A DNA stretch of 64,000 nucleotides from Hermatobates lingyangjiaoensis (GCA_026182355.1 JAPFBL010000231.1:744001-808000), one strand, 5' to 3'. Counted from the stretch's first letter, positions 1 through 10,186 are shown. The notes: generated from the sequence alone by a model not told the origin. Numbers and translations are program-made.

Positions 1-300
1 ATAAATTCCTTCTGTAATTGAAATCTCAATCCCATCCTGTGGTTGAATTACATATCATTCTATTCATGTGTCTTATAGGCTCATTACTTTTGATATCTAA
101 TAATAAATCTTTATATTCCTCCTTCGTTATTATATTTTCTGCTATGCAAATTTATTTCATATTTTATTCCAATTCAAATACCTCTGCAATAATAAATTAA
201 AGAAAAGTATAATTTGTAAAATGTATACTATCGCTTGAGGACCATAACAGCTATCACAACAAAAATATCGTGAATATATAACATTTAATATTGTATTTTT
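1..300. other. AT-rich non-coding DNA
   Basis: AT-rich sequence with no recognisable repeat or coding signal. A 60-codon open frame starts near position 18, but it has no family resemblance and the composition expected of chance AT-rich translation. Confidence 0.6.
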
Positions 301-308
301 TTTTTCGT

Positions 309-508
309 CGTAGGATGTGGAAAAATCTGTTCATCAATCCCTTGGCAAGACGTCTTGCTTAGGGTATGTGGGGTTGGGGGTCCCGACCCACTAAAAAACC
401 ACATCCTATTTCCTGGCAATACCCGACACGGAAACCGTTTGCACATTACTTTGTGCCGGTGCCTCAGTCCTCCTGAATAGGATTCACCTTCTTGTCCCCA
501 TTCGTTCA
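309..508. repeat. GC-richer interspersed repeat with inverted GTAGGATGTGG motif
   Basis: A compositional block of about 200 bp, clearly richer in G and C than its flanks. It begins with GTAGGATGTGG at about 309-319 and contains the reverse complement CCACATCCTA at about 396-405, giving an imperfect stem around a G-rich middle. A 74-codon minus-strand frame crosses it but shows no family resemblance, and another minus-strand frame is equally open in part. I read it as a piece of an interspersed repeat, not a gene. Confidence 0.4.
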
Positions 509-652
509 ATCATAATATTGTATTATTAATATTATTTAACATTATAATATTGTGACATTTAATATTGTATATAAATTGTAGGGTATCCATTATATATAAA
601 CTAAACTCAAAAAGATAACATATAAAAAATCATTACATAACACAGTTTGATA

Positions 653-675
653 TTTCGACAAATCGTTTTCGTCAG
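653..675 (-). ncRNA. Hammerhead-like core, single copy
   Basis: On the minus strand this reads CTGACGA, a 12-base segment that could form a weak helix II, then GAAA followed by TATC. AUAUC supplies an ATAT helix III and an AUC cleavage triplet, and the next two bases can pair with the two bases before CTGACGA. The arms do not match the other families here. Weaker than the family C copies. Confidence 0.3.
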
Positions 676-793
676 AAGAGGAGATGTGACTCCCTTGAAG
701 AGCGAAGCAACATTGGAGAAACCCTTAGTCATCGTACCAATATATATATACATTTATAAATAATAGGATTTCACAATCAACGTGAAATAAAAA

Positions 794-961
794 ATCAACA
801 TCTAAACCACAATAGGAAATCAGAAGCTGGACTCAGATCTTTCAACTGAAACATGTGTCAAACTCAAACTGATAATATCCGTTTGAGTCTGACTAAGACC
901 ACTTGTTTTGGTTGAAAGAGTTAGTCCTGTTTTTGATTTCTTACATGGTTTAGACGTTGAT
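794..961. repeat. Decayed palindromic element, family C-like
   Basis: The terminal arms ATCAACATCTAAACC (from 794) and GGTTTAGACGTTGAT (to 961) are near reverse complements, and inner blocks around CAGATCTTTCAAC and GGTTGAAAGAGTTAG also pair. On the plus strand at 889-917 it carries a hammerhead-like core, but with CTGACTA instead of CTGACGA: the invariant G8 is lost, so cleavage is not expected. The arm composition and the GGTTGAAAG segment relate it to the copies at 41491 and 60381. Confidence 0.5.
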
Positions 962-1123
962 ATATATATATATATTATTTAATGGATATTTTACGGCGTT
1001 AAATTTTTGGGGGAGTTAAATCTTCTGAATATTTCTTGTATTTGGTTTTTTTTTTTCATTGTAGGGTAAAAATCTAATGAAATGGTCTCCACATATAAAA
1101 CTTTTAATGATATAAACAACGCG

Positions 1124-1150
1124 TTTCGAACACGTAGTGTTCTTCCTCAG
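1124..1150 (-). ncRNA. Hammerhead-like core, left arm of family A palindrome
   Basis: On the minus strand: CTGAGGA, one extra A, a GAACA/TGTTC hairpin, GAAA, then CGCGTTG. ACGCGT is self-complementary, so helix III could form between two molecules; GUU is a valid NUH cleavage triplet. The G after the cleavage point pairs with the C before CTGAGGA. Mirror copy of the core at 1733-1759. Confidence 0.4.
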
Positions 1151-1732
1151 GCATTAACTAAAAAATACAATGACACCAGAGAGTTATCTATAGTACAAAG
1201 TAAATAAGTACAAAAATTAATATAAAATAAAATAAGGCAGAAAGTACGAACCTAAGGATGAGTGCCTCTGAATAAGACTGACTGGAAATGGAATGGACAT
1301 GGGTGGGGGTATAGGGTACATCTGTTTCTTATTAGATCAGGTACATTTTTCTCTTAAAGTAAGGCTGAGCCTTTCCATTTTCTTTTAGACTAAGTGTAGG
1401 AAACATATTGAAAAAATGTTATATTTCGAAAAAATTGAAAATATTTCGTTATAGCTATGTGTGTTATTTTTTCAATATGTTTCCTACACTTAGTCTAAAA
1501 GAAAATGTAAAGGCTCAGCCTAACTTTAAGAGAAAAATGTACCTGCTCTAATAAGAAACAGATGTACCCTATACCCCCACCCATGTCCATTCCATTTCCA
1601 GTCAGTCTTATTCAGAGGCACTCATCCTTAGGTTCGTACTTTCTGCCTTATTTTATTTTATATTAATTTTTGTACTTATTTACTTTGTACTATAGATAAC
1701 TCTCTGGTGTCATTGTATTTTTTAGTTAATGC

Positions 1733-1759
1733 CTGAGGAAGAACACTACGTGTTCGAAA
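1733..1759 (+). ncRNA. Hammerhead-like core, right arm of family A palindrome
   Basis: Plus strand: CTGAGGA at 1733-1739, then A, the GAACA/TGTTC hairpin with loop CTACG, GAAA at 1756-1759 and CGCGTTG. TTAATG just upstream and CATTAA downstream could extend helix I beyond an internal loop. The extra base between A9 and helix II departs from the textbook hammerhead. Confidence 0.4.
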
Positions 1760-1865
1760 CGCGTTGTTTATATCATTAAAAGTTTTATATGTGGAGACCA
1801 TTTCATTAGATTTTTACCCTACAATGAGTAAATACCACATAATAACTGATTGCACTACATTAGAA

Positions 1866-2268
1866 TTTTTTTTTCAGTTTAAAATTAAGTTCACTCAAAT
1901 ATCTATAGATGGTGAACTTGTTTTTAAACTAAAAAAAAAACCTAAATACACACTGCTTTAGAAGACTGGAAAAATTCACTAAACAACTCGACAAGGTAGA
2001 AGCTGATACATATTTTCTAATTATCTGTATCAAAGAAGGACTGCTCTCACTTTATATATATATATATATATATAAATATAAAATAGAATCGTAGATAAAT
2101 TAAAATCATACCTCCCTAATGATCAAAATCACACAGAATCTAATTTTTGGTCTCAGCGGTTGGATAAGAGAAAAAACAAAATGCACTTATGTAGAGTTGG
2201 TGAGATAGTTGTCCTTTTCTAATATCGTTTTTTCATCGTCATTGTATATAATAATATATATCAACCAG
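1866..2268. other. AT-rich spacer with TA microsatellite
   Basis: Non-coding AT-rich DNA with a (TA)n run at about 2054-2073. Nothing else recognisable. Confidence 0.5.
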
Positions 2269-2316
2269 TTAAAAAAGATAGCACACAGATAGATACAGGA
2301 ATAACTCACTTCTATA

Positions 2317-2338
2317 TTTCGACCATCGTCATCATCAG
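2317..2338 (-). ncRNA. Hammerhead-like core, left arm, family B
   Basis: Minus strand: CTGATGA, one extra T, GAC-GATG-GTC hairpin, GAAA, then TATAG. The ATAT segment could form a two-pair dimeric helix III with AUA as the cleavage triplet. Confidence 0.4.
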
Positions 2339-2396
2339 GAGGTGAAGAGTCCCGCAGGAAGGCAGAGCGGCGACTTCCTGCGGGACTCTTCGCCTC

Positions 2397-2418
2397 CTGA
2401 TGACGACGATGGTCGAAA
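2397..2418 (+). ncRNA. Hammerhead-like core, right arm, family B
   Basis: Plus strand: CTGATGA at 2397-2403, one extra C, GAC-GATG-GTC hairpin, GAAA at 2415-2418, then TATAGAAG. After the putative AUA cleavage triplet, GAAG pairs at three of four positions with the CCTC preceding CTGATGA. Confidence 0.45.
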
Positions 2419-2562
2419 TATAGAAGTGAGTTATTCCTGTATCTATCTGAGTGCTATCTTTTTTAATTAGTTTTTATTTAAAAGTCCGTTGGACCGTTTC
2501 ATTCAATTATTATTATTATTATTATATATACGGTACTGTTTTCTTGGCCACAAAATATTAAC

Positions 2563-2645
2563 AAACACTTTTTCTTTTTTTCGAAGTTTGGTCAGGGTAA
2601 ATATATTTACCCTGACCAAACTCCGAGAAAAAGGAAAAGTGTTTA
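2563..2645. repeat. Short perfect palindrome without ribozyme core
   Basis: Inverted arms of about 40 bp. The inner part, from GTTTGGTCAGGGTAAA to its reverse complement TTTACCCTGACCAAAC, is perfect; the outer AAACACTTTTTCTTT pairs with AAAGGAAAAGTGTTT. TA microsatellite follows. No CTGANGA...GAAA core is present. Confidence 0.7.
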
Positions 2646-2663
2646 TTATATATATATATAAGC

Positions 2664-2960
2664 TCAATTAGTACATCTTCTTCTCTTGCTAGTTTCTACT
2701 AAGTATGGGTTGCGACCCACCAGTGAGAAACCGGTAGTTTCCATGCATAGGAAAGCCACCTTTTCAAGGTGTTCTATTTGAAATGCATTTCTGACTCTCT
2801 GCATATCATCACCTGTCTGGGGAAAGTTCTTTCTCAGGTGCGAGGCCACTAATGGGAGGAGTTCCTGGATGGTTGTGCACACTTCAGGATTGACTAATTT
2901 ATCCCATGATTCCAAGAAATCGTTTAACGATAATACTGATTCGAAGTTCCTAGGAATTGT
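2664..2960 (-). pseudogene. Decayed transposase-like fragment, possibly hAT C-terminal region
   Basis: The minus strand holds about 95 codons of non-repetitive, protein-like composition. The frame is open from about 2960 (RNFESVLSLNDFLESW...) to a stop near 2664 and includes LLPLVASHLRKNFPQ followed by DDMQRVRNAFQ and, later, FSLVGRNPYLVETSKRR. The FP...RNAF spacing is reminiscent of the C-terminal part of hAT/ZBED-type transposases (usually FP...RNPF). An in-frame stop lies just upstream, and a neighbouring frame (SSEQSAQDKIEKLER) continues the protein-like signal, suggesting a frameshift. Only a fragment of a normal transposase. Family assignment is tentative; no ATG start is required for a pseudogene. 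Confidence 0.35.
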
Positions 2961-3089
2961 TTATTCTATCTTTCTAGTTTTTCAATTTTGTCCTGAGCAG
3001 ACTGTTCAGAACTATACCCCTTCACAGTCATCGAACTTCAAAATGTGTGGGATCACTGTTTATCTTTTCACAAAGCTGTGAAAATATTA

Positions 3090-6000
3090 CTGAATTTCTA
3101 GGGCGTGATTTTTCAATTTACTACTGCAATGGTCCGTTGAAACGCATTTTTTGAACTGTCAGTAATTGATTTTGTTACCAGTGACTCTCTGTGGATGCTA
3201 CCTTATGTTCATTTTGCTAAAGGAGCAAGCTCTTACCTCTTAACACATTTTGTCCAGTCAATGTGTGGCAATAAATTTTTCAAATTAGTCATACTTTATA
3301 TATTCATTGTCATACTTTCGAGATCTACTCTTTTTTTTTGCTTCATTAGTTTCTAACAATGGTATAATTCTGAGCTTCTTTGTGACTATATTCTCTTTGA
3401 CCGCTTGTTATGATTTCTTAATATTTTTAAGAGGAATCTGACGTCATCCTCTTAAGAAGGTTTTCCTTTCAAAGCCACAAATCCATATCACTGATACGAT
3501 ATAAATTATAAAGTTCATGAGAAAATTAAAAGGAATGAGTTCATTCTCACTCATATGAGAATATTAATAATAGTCCCATTAATATGAGAACCTCTTTTAC
3601 GTTTTACCATGTCGTTCACTGATGCACCAGCCGATTGGTTTACGCCTTTTATATTGGAATGAAGTGTTCCAGAATTTGCTATAACCATCCACAGAAAAGA
3701 AAATTTCCAATTGTAATTTATATATTACTTAATTTTCTAGTTCTCCGGTTATGAATTATAGTTTTATTGATTTATTTTTACAAATTTATATAATATTTAA
3801 TTTGAACTTATAGAGATGTTTTTCATTTGTGACTTAAAATGTTCGAGAATATTCTAGAGATTTTCAGAAAAATGTCAGCTTTGCTTCATAATTTATACAT
3901 TATATATATCCTTACCTATTCACATATTATTTATAATGTTATTTCACATTATAGCTATCGTTTATTCACCATGCTACGACCCTCTATCCCCTAAATATTT
4001 CGGCTACCCACAGTTTGAGAACCTATTGGTCTAAACTCTAAACCATAGTTAGAGAGTTTCCAACCGTCACTGTTTCGTACGTTTAGTCTTCCTCATTTCC
4101 TCTTCTGACGGTTGAAACCGAGAATTAGGAACTTTAAGTATATGTTTTCCTTTTATTGTTTAGTTGTTTTGATCTATACAATAACACTATTTTACATCTG
4201 TCACGTAAAATAAATTCAACACTAAAACGACAGTAAGAAATCCAAAAAGGGGAGTAAGATCTCTCAACGAAAACAACTGGTCTTTGTCGATCTTACTCAA
4301 ACTCTAACATCTGGAGTTTTACTACGATCACATTATTGTGTCCCATTTCTGTTTTCTTTCTGTGTTTTAAAAATATATATAAAAAACATGTAAATAGTAT
4401 TAGTTACGTTTAGTAGCTGACGTTGGCACTGCTGTACAGTGTAAATTAAGGTTTATATTTTACAGTATATGTTATAATTAGTTCATGGTTAGTAGATATA
4501 GATTCAATTCTATTTTTTTAAATGTGATAACTGGTTTAACTATATCATCTATATAGTTGATATGTATGTGTGATAAATTATATCTTCTAATCATACCAAA
4601 AAGCGTTCTTTGAAAAATTGTCTGTGAGGTTTTGTCTCCAAAACATAGTATTTTCCATTCTCAGTGATCTTTCTCGGAAATAAAGACTGTTTTTTTTTGA
4701 CGAATTCATATTGGGAAAAAAAGTGGAATTTACTTTCAAGGAATAAACCAAGCACTAGCACCTGTGAGTACCACTAAGTCTTCTATTCTAGGAACTTTCT
4801 GGGATTCAGATACTACTATCTTATTTATGCACAATAAATAGGTACTAAATCTATGCACAAACGAGTTTTCTCCCATTTTCTTTTTTGAAGGGTGATCTTT
4901 CTGGAGAAGCAAACAGAGGATTAGACTCTTCTATTGAATCGTACTCAGTTAGCTATGAGCTCTGTAAATCTGTTCTATTTGACCAGGAAAGGAACATCTA
5001 TAAGATCTGTAAACCATAATGAGATCTATATGGATATGAATTCGCCCCTCCCACACAGATACTACACACACCACGCATACAGATCGATTGAGAGTGAGTT
5101 ACAGTATGGCTTAAACCATATGGTGAAAAACAATCTTTTTTTAGTTTGCTTGTACATGCTTAACAGAATCAACATTGAATTTCTGTTCGGTTGAACTTGA
5201 CCCAAACTGTAGAAGAGTGTAACTAATTAATCGTTTTCGACAAACCTCCAGAGGCGACAAATGTTATGTGAGAATTAATTCATGACAATGAATATGGATT
5301 CAATTCTATTATTTTATGTGAGAAAATTTATTTTATTAATTAGACAAATTATTATAGGTTTTATTCCTCAATATATTTTACAGTTAAAACTATTACTTTA
5401 GGAATTGTCGTTTGTCTACTTCTTCACCGATGGTTTTAAAGATAGAAAGAGACATTACAAATATAATTTGGTATGTGAAATATTTAAACTCTTGAAGCAA
5501 ACCATAGAATTGATCATTATTCATTAAATTACGATATGGTTTTTACCTTTTGCATCTGTGTTTTGGTTTTATTTTACGCAGTATTGTGAAATTAATTTTT
5601 AGCTGTGTTGATAGTTAACAGAAATAGACGATGATACTTGTGTCATGTGCGGTCACTATTAGGGCCAATAAACTTTCTTTTCCAGTCAGATGGTGATTTC
5701 AGTGAGTTGGTAATGATTTCAGCAGTCATCTATTTGGGTTTCGTTGAGGAGTAGAGATATTGAATCTGAGATTCATTGGCTTGAGGGAAGTGGTTAGTTG
5801 CCAACAAGTGGACTGGCTGCCTATAATAAAGGCCTAGTGGGTATTGCAACAACATGAATCGAGAAATCACCTTATGCCTTAACAGATGCAAATGCCAAAT
5901 CCTAGCAGCTTACCTTTCAGCCATCAAATACATTTTCTACTTTATGTCTCAGCAAAAATACATTATTCAAAAACAACTTATTTACCAAAGTAACCCTCTC

Positions 6001-6150
6001 ATTTTGTTTCTAGTAACTCAAATAAAAGAACAATAAAAAAGTCCAAAATACAAGAAGCAAAATTAACTATTAAAATTTTTAGAAAATATATTTCTACATC
6101 GTCTTAATACATTACGTCTCAACTTTTTAAATAAATTGGTTTCATAAACG
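3090..6150. other. AT-rich non-coding DNA with faint family C traces
   Basis: No gene seen. Segments at about 4020-4130 (CTTCTGACGGTTGAAACC) and 4212-4310 (GTAAGAAATCC...AGATCTCTCAACG) resemble family C arms but are too degenerate to delimit. The 86-codon frame at 4934-5194 has no recognisable features. Confidence 0.45.
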
Positions 6151-6154
6151 CTAT

Positions 6155-6166
6155 TGTTTTATTTAT
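6155..6166. repeat. Target-site duplication, left copy
   Basis: The 12-mer TGTTTTATTTAT is repeated exactly at 6411-6422 and brackets the family A element. Confidence 0.7.
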
Positions 6167-6410
6167 CATTAGTTCTGCAATCCGTAATTGTGTAGTATTT
6201 ACTCATTCTGAGGTAAAATGGATAAACAAACAAAGTCTCTACACAAATGAAGTTTTATTCAACAACAACAACGCGTTTCGAACACTTTGTGTTCATCATC
6301 AGGAAGACACCAAGGATGTGGAACACAAAGTGTTCGAAACGCGTTGTTGCTGTTGAATAAAACTTGATTTGTGTGGAGACTTTTGTTTTTTTATCCATTT
6401 TACCTCAGAA
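6167..6410 (-). mobile_element. Complete family A fold-back element with 12-bp TSD
   Basis: A 244-bp element bounded by exact 12-bp direct repeats. Read on the minus strand it starts TTCTGAGGTAAAATGG and ends with the tail GAGTAAATAC...ACTAATG, the same two ends as the element at 49825-49998. Inner arms (GAATAAAACTT...GCGTTGTT) are inverted around a core. The left arm carries a full hammerhead-like core; the right arm carries only helix II and GAAA. The roughly 40-bp tail lies outside the palindrome. The 10-12 bp duplications and the defined tail suggest retrotransposition by target-primed reverse transcription rather than a cut-and-paste hAT or Tc1 mechanism. No open frame, so it must be mobilised in trans. 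Confidence 0.7.
6276..6302 (-). ncRNA. Hammerhead-like core in family A element
   Basis: Minus strand: CTGATGA, one extra T, six-pair hairpin GAACAC-AAA-GTGTTC, GAAA, CGCGTTG. ACGCGT is self-complementary and GUU is a valid cleavage triplet. The facing arm keeps GAACACAAAGTGTTCGAAA at 6321-6339 but lacks CTGATGA. Confidence 0.45.
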
Positions 6411-6429
6411 TGTTTTATTTATATTGGTA

Positions 6430-9240
6430 AAGCAATATTGCAGTTCTTGCAGGTCTTAGCAAATTATTTCAGATTAATTAAACTATAATTGAAGTGAATT
6501 TAAAACGTGCCAATTTTCAAATAAATATTTTTTTAGGTAAATAAAAAATGGAACTATGAAATAATTCAATTATATTTACAACATGAAGTCGGAATACAAA
6601 AACCTTTCAAAACCATAACCGTATTCTATTATTAACATTTTAAAAAATTTTGTACAAATAAATAAAAAATCAATCTGTAATATAACATAAGACAATAAGT
6701 AATATAACATTTTAAAATATTGAAACATTGCAACCGAGGGGTATATTAGTCCTTATATTTTAAAATTATGTTTCAATATTCTAAGGATTAATTTTTAACA
6801 CTTTGATATATTCTTTGTTTGATATTCTAATATCTGTATATAAACGTTCGTGGACACTACGAGCTACACACTCCCAAAATACTATTTTTCCTCATGGATT
6901 CATAAGTCAATAATACCAAACATGATACGATTCGTTTTAGTTATGTATTGTGGGTATCATGTTCACGTATCAAAGTCGTGATAAGTTGATTTTATCAATC
7001 CAATAGATAATCAATTTAATTAAATCATTTCTTATAATATGGTTATAGCAGTTTTAAATCTATCTACAGATAGCACTTAATATTTATATACCATATTAAT
7101 ACAATATGGCTATAAATATTGTATTAATACATATATTAATACAATGGCTAATATGAATTCCTAGCATCTTAAATCACCGGAGAAGTGGCCCAAAATTAGT
7201 ACTGTAATTTCAAAAACGACGAAAAAGTACTTATCGTATTCTTCAATACAACTCAGAAACAATCGAATTCTTAAACCTTCCTTATTTACATTGTTCAGGT
7301 CACCTGATTAAATGGTAACTTTTTTAATAGTATAAGTCACCCTCAATCTAGCTGTGTGTGTGGGGGGGGGGGGGGGGGGGGGTCGCGAATCCATATCCAT
7401 AATATCGTGGTTACACAAGGATCACACCTTTGAATGGATCAATGGATACTTTACCCAAAAATCATCCCTATTGTGTAGATGTACGGTATTATTTTATTTT
7501 ATTTACATTGCCATAGAAAAATTTCTTTTTCGCCCATATTTGATTTTCAGTAACATTATATTTCTCTTAAACTACTAAAACAAAGAGTGTTAATTCTGGT
7601 ATCGTAATAAGTAAGAAAAAAACCGTTAGATTCTTTTTATAACAGTAAAGCTGAGACTCAATCAACTACGAAGATAGTCGTGTACATAGATAACAGGAGC
7701 TGCAGCATCAGCCCTACGAGCACCATGGGGGAAGGTATTGACTCCTCCCTTGTGAATCTCATCTAAGTTGATACAGTGTATCAAGTTAGAAGACATCTGC
7801 ATTGAATAGAGACTGTTTCTAAATCAAAGTCTCTTTATCAGAGCTTAAAAGTTCAAAAATGTAATTGAACTTAATATTGCTAGCCATTTTCCTTTACTTT
7901 TTGTGAAGTTGACAAAGGTGACTTCAGATAATTTTTTATTGAAATCGATATGTAAAAATACTGAGCTATATAGTAAGTATTGTGACCGACATTGTGCTTG
8001 GAATGTAGACTATCTTAAGGAGTTCTACGATGTCATGTGGTTGTCAACAGTGGATGCCTAACATATTACTGCATACCTAATAACATTTTTATTTTTTAAA
8101 TGAAGGCACCAATAGGAGTATTAAAAAAAATTGTAGTATTGTATAAGTTAGTTTCATTTCAATTTTGTCACACTTTATTTACTATTTAATATAAGCGGAA
8201 CAAGTGTATATGCTCACACACACGCGTGAGCGCATACCTATTTAGATGTACTTTATCTGAAATTTGTCGATTTCATGGAATTAGCTCTTACACGATTTTT
8301 CTCTGGTTCTGCCTTTTGGTTAACATTTGATATTTTTAGAATTCCTATAGGATTCTTTATATGTACAGAAACTTTCCTTCAGGTTCTTATAGTTAAGAAA
8401 CTATTTTTAAAGCGTTCTGATTACGTTAGTATTAATACAAGTATTGAGTTATGCTGATCATATTGTGGTTATTATCTATAACGGTTATGAATAATGAATA
8501 AAATATAAATCAAATTATAAATAATTAATACAAAATAAATATTTATGATGGTTGATTAACCTCTATATGCTTAGATAATTATTATTTATAATGTATATAA
8601 TTTTGCTACTCACTTGACTTGTTTAATTTTCCTGACAAGGTTCGTTAATAATCCTACTGCCACTTCAAAATTTCATACTCTGTTTTCTATATTAATTTTA
8701 TTTTTTTTATCTTCCTGTAAATATTAAGTTTTCCTATTGCATGTATGAGGTAGAAGAGAAGCGAACAGACTGTGATTGGATGACATGTTTGGTAAAGAGG
8801 AGGTAATAATTACTGGCGGTGAATTGATTCCGGGCTCAACAACTGATTTAATCTACTCTCTGTTCCCACATTTCTTTATCTCGCCTGCTCACCACTTGAG
8901 CCTTCTTCATAGCTGAACAAATTTTCTTCAATTTTATTGCTTTTACCAATTAAGATTCATTTCATTATTATTTATAATTGATGTATTTAGTAGTTATCTG
9001 TATCTGTGAAAAGCACATTACGTGCACGAAAGTCAAATGTCACGCTCCACAGTTGTTCTAGTTGTTTCATTTCCCCAATGTATTATTTACTCACATTGAG
9101 AAAACGTAATAGAAAATCATTATTTAGATAAAATACAAAAATCTACATTTTTCACCATTCCTTTACTTTAAATTTAACTATGAAGATTGCAATAATCTAG
9201 ACATCAAGAGTTCAAGTACCGAATACAACTTGTTTCTTGT
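6430..9240. other. AT-rich non-coding DNA
   Basis: Nothing coding is supported. It includes short inverted TA-rich tracts at about 7075-7150 and the poly-G tract listed separately. Confidence 0.5.
7362..7382 (+). repeat. Poly-G run (21 G)
   Basis: An uninterrupted run of 21 G following a short GT repeat. Open frames through it (poly-glycine) are artefacts. Length is likely to be unreliable in assembly and polymorphic in nature. Confidence 0.9.
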
Positions 9241-9318
9241 TCAGGCTAAAAGCTTCCTATATATATATATATATATATATCAGTTGAGTTTGCTGTCGTC
9301 CCTCATTCACTTCTTCTC

Positions 9319-9346
9319 CTGAGGACGACCACCATTACGGTCAAAA
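9319..9346 (+). ncRNA. Degenerate hammerhead-like core, family B-related
   Basis: CTGAGGA, extra C, GACC...GGTC hairpin, then AAAA where GAAA is expected, so the invariant G12 is lost and catalysis is unlikely. The following TATTGAAAAGTGAG pairs with the upstream TCACTTCTTCTC to make a good helix I, and the downstream GTGAGT matches family B. A dead single-arm relative. Confidence 0.35.
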
Positions 9347-9440
9347 TATTGAAAAGTGAGTCTTTATTATGATTCAGTCTATGTGTCACAGTTTATTTAA
9401 AAAATTATATATATATAGGAAACAGTCCTTCGTTAATACA

Positions 9441-9636
9441 TGTGAGATTGAATGTACGGCCTATTGTTTTTTTAATTAATTTCTTGGATAACTTTTCCAA
9501 AGCCCTTAAGAAAACAAAACGTATGGTGAGTTGATGTACCTAGTTCCTCGTGAATTTAAAAGACTCTTAAGGGCTTTGGAAAAGTTAACCAAGAAATTAA
9601 TTAAAAAAACAATAGGCCGTAAATTAAATCTCACAT
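9441..9636. repeat. Palindromic repeat without ribozyme core
   Basis: Inverted arms of about 70 bp. The left runs from GTGAGATTGAATGTACGG to AAAGCCCTTAAG at 9510; the right from CTTAAGGGCTTTGG at 9566 to CTCAC near 9635. A spacer of about 55 bp lies between. Arms match closely. TA repeats flank the right side. No CTGANGA...GAAA core was found. Confidence 0.7.
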
Positions 9637-9881
9637 ATATATATATAATATATATATAGTGTTCAGTGTAGAAAAAAAAAACATAAATAGATTAAAATCA
9701 CACACTTACAGTCTCTAATTTTTGGTTTGAACCGTCTTCAGGAGAGATAAGAGAGGGAAACCAAGCACACTGGTTCAGAGATGGTTGGAAACCCTCCAAC
9801 CCGTCTCATTTCGGAGGGAGATCCGTTCATGCAAACGGATACACGGATCGCATTCCAACGAAAAAGTGTGTATATATATAC

Positions 9882-9884
<3 letters not shown>

Positions 9885-9939
<55 letters not shown>
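9885..9939. repeat. TA microsatellite
   Basis: About 27 uninterrupted TA units. All open frames across it encode alternating Tyr-Ile and are artefacts. Confidence 0.95.
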
Positions 9940-9942
<3 letters not shown>

Positions 9943-10020
9943 TTTACATCGGCCAGTGGACGCATTTACGTCTCCGTTCCTTCATTCTTTCTCCTTTTAT
10001 TTTATTTTCTTTCTTTCTAC

Positions 10021-10056
10021 TCTCCTGAAGACGGCAAGACGCCGAAATAATCGAGA
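10021..10056 (+). ncRNA. Hammerhead-like motif with complete helix I
   Basis: Plus strand: TCTC, CTGAAGA (10025-10031), extra C, GGC-AAGAC-GCC hairpin, GAAA (10044-10047), TAATC, GAGA. TCTC and GAGA pair perfectly as helix I, AUC is the cleavage triplet (cut predicted after 10052), and AU..AU could close a minimal helix III. No inverted partner arm is visible nearby; a degenerate minus-strand relative (CTGAAGACGGTTC) lies at about 9728-9741. One of the best structural fits, though helix III is very short. Confidence 0.4.
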
Positions 10057-10186
10057 TTCGTGAGTGTTCGTCCTTTTTCTTGTGTTCTCTAGCTGTAACT
10101 TTAATTATATATATATATGTATGTATGTATTATATGAGTTTATTTTGTGTGTGTTTTCGTATGTTTTTCTTTTCCTTTGTTAACTA

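Larger units (their letters stand above)
1057..1865. repeat. Large palindromic element, family A
   Basis: Two nearly identical inverted arms of roughly 350 bp (about 1057-1418 and 1470-1826) surround a short AT-rich spacer. The outer left edge reads CATTGTAGGGTAAAAATC and the right edge is its reverse complement ending ACCCTACAATG. The right arm is followed by a unique tail, GAGTAAATACCACA..., which recurs downstream of the other family A elements at 6167, 45289 and 49825. Each arm carries a hammerhead-like core. No coding capacity is seen. The high similarity of the arms suggests recent formation or gene conversion. Flanking T-runs make any target-site duplication unreadable. Confidence 0.75.
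2269..2466. repeat. Near-perfect palindromic element, family B
   Basis: Inverted arms of about 95 bp run from TTAAAAAAGATAGCAC at 2269 to its near complement ending at 2466, with a short GC-rich centre. Left and right arms differ at only a few positions. Each arm carries a hammerhead-like core whose flanks ATAGAAGTGAGTTATTCC are shared, in degenerate form, with the single-arm sequence at 9319. No clear target-site duplication. Confidence 0.75.

Noticed and set aside
7354..7578. Poly-glycine protein frame
   Set aside because: It depends on the 21-base G run.
9738..10063. Open frames on both strands encoding long Tyr-Ile stretches
   Set aside because: They are translations of the TA microsatellite; both strands and two frames are open for the same trivial reason.
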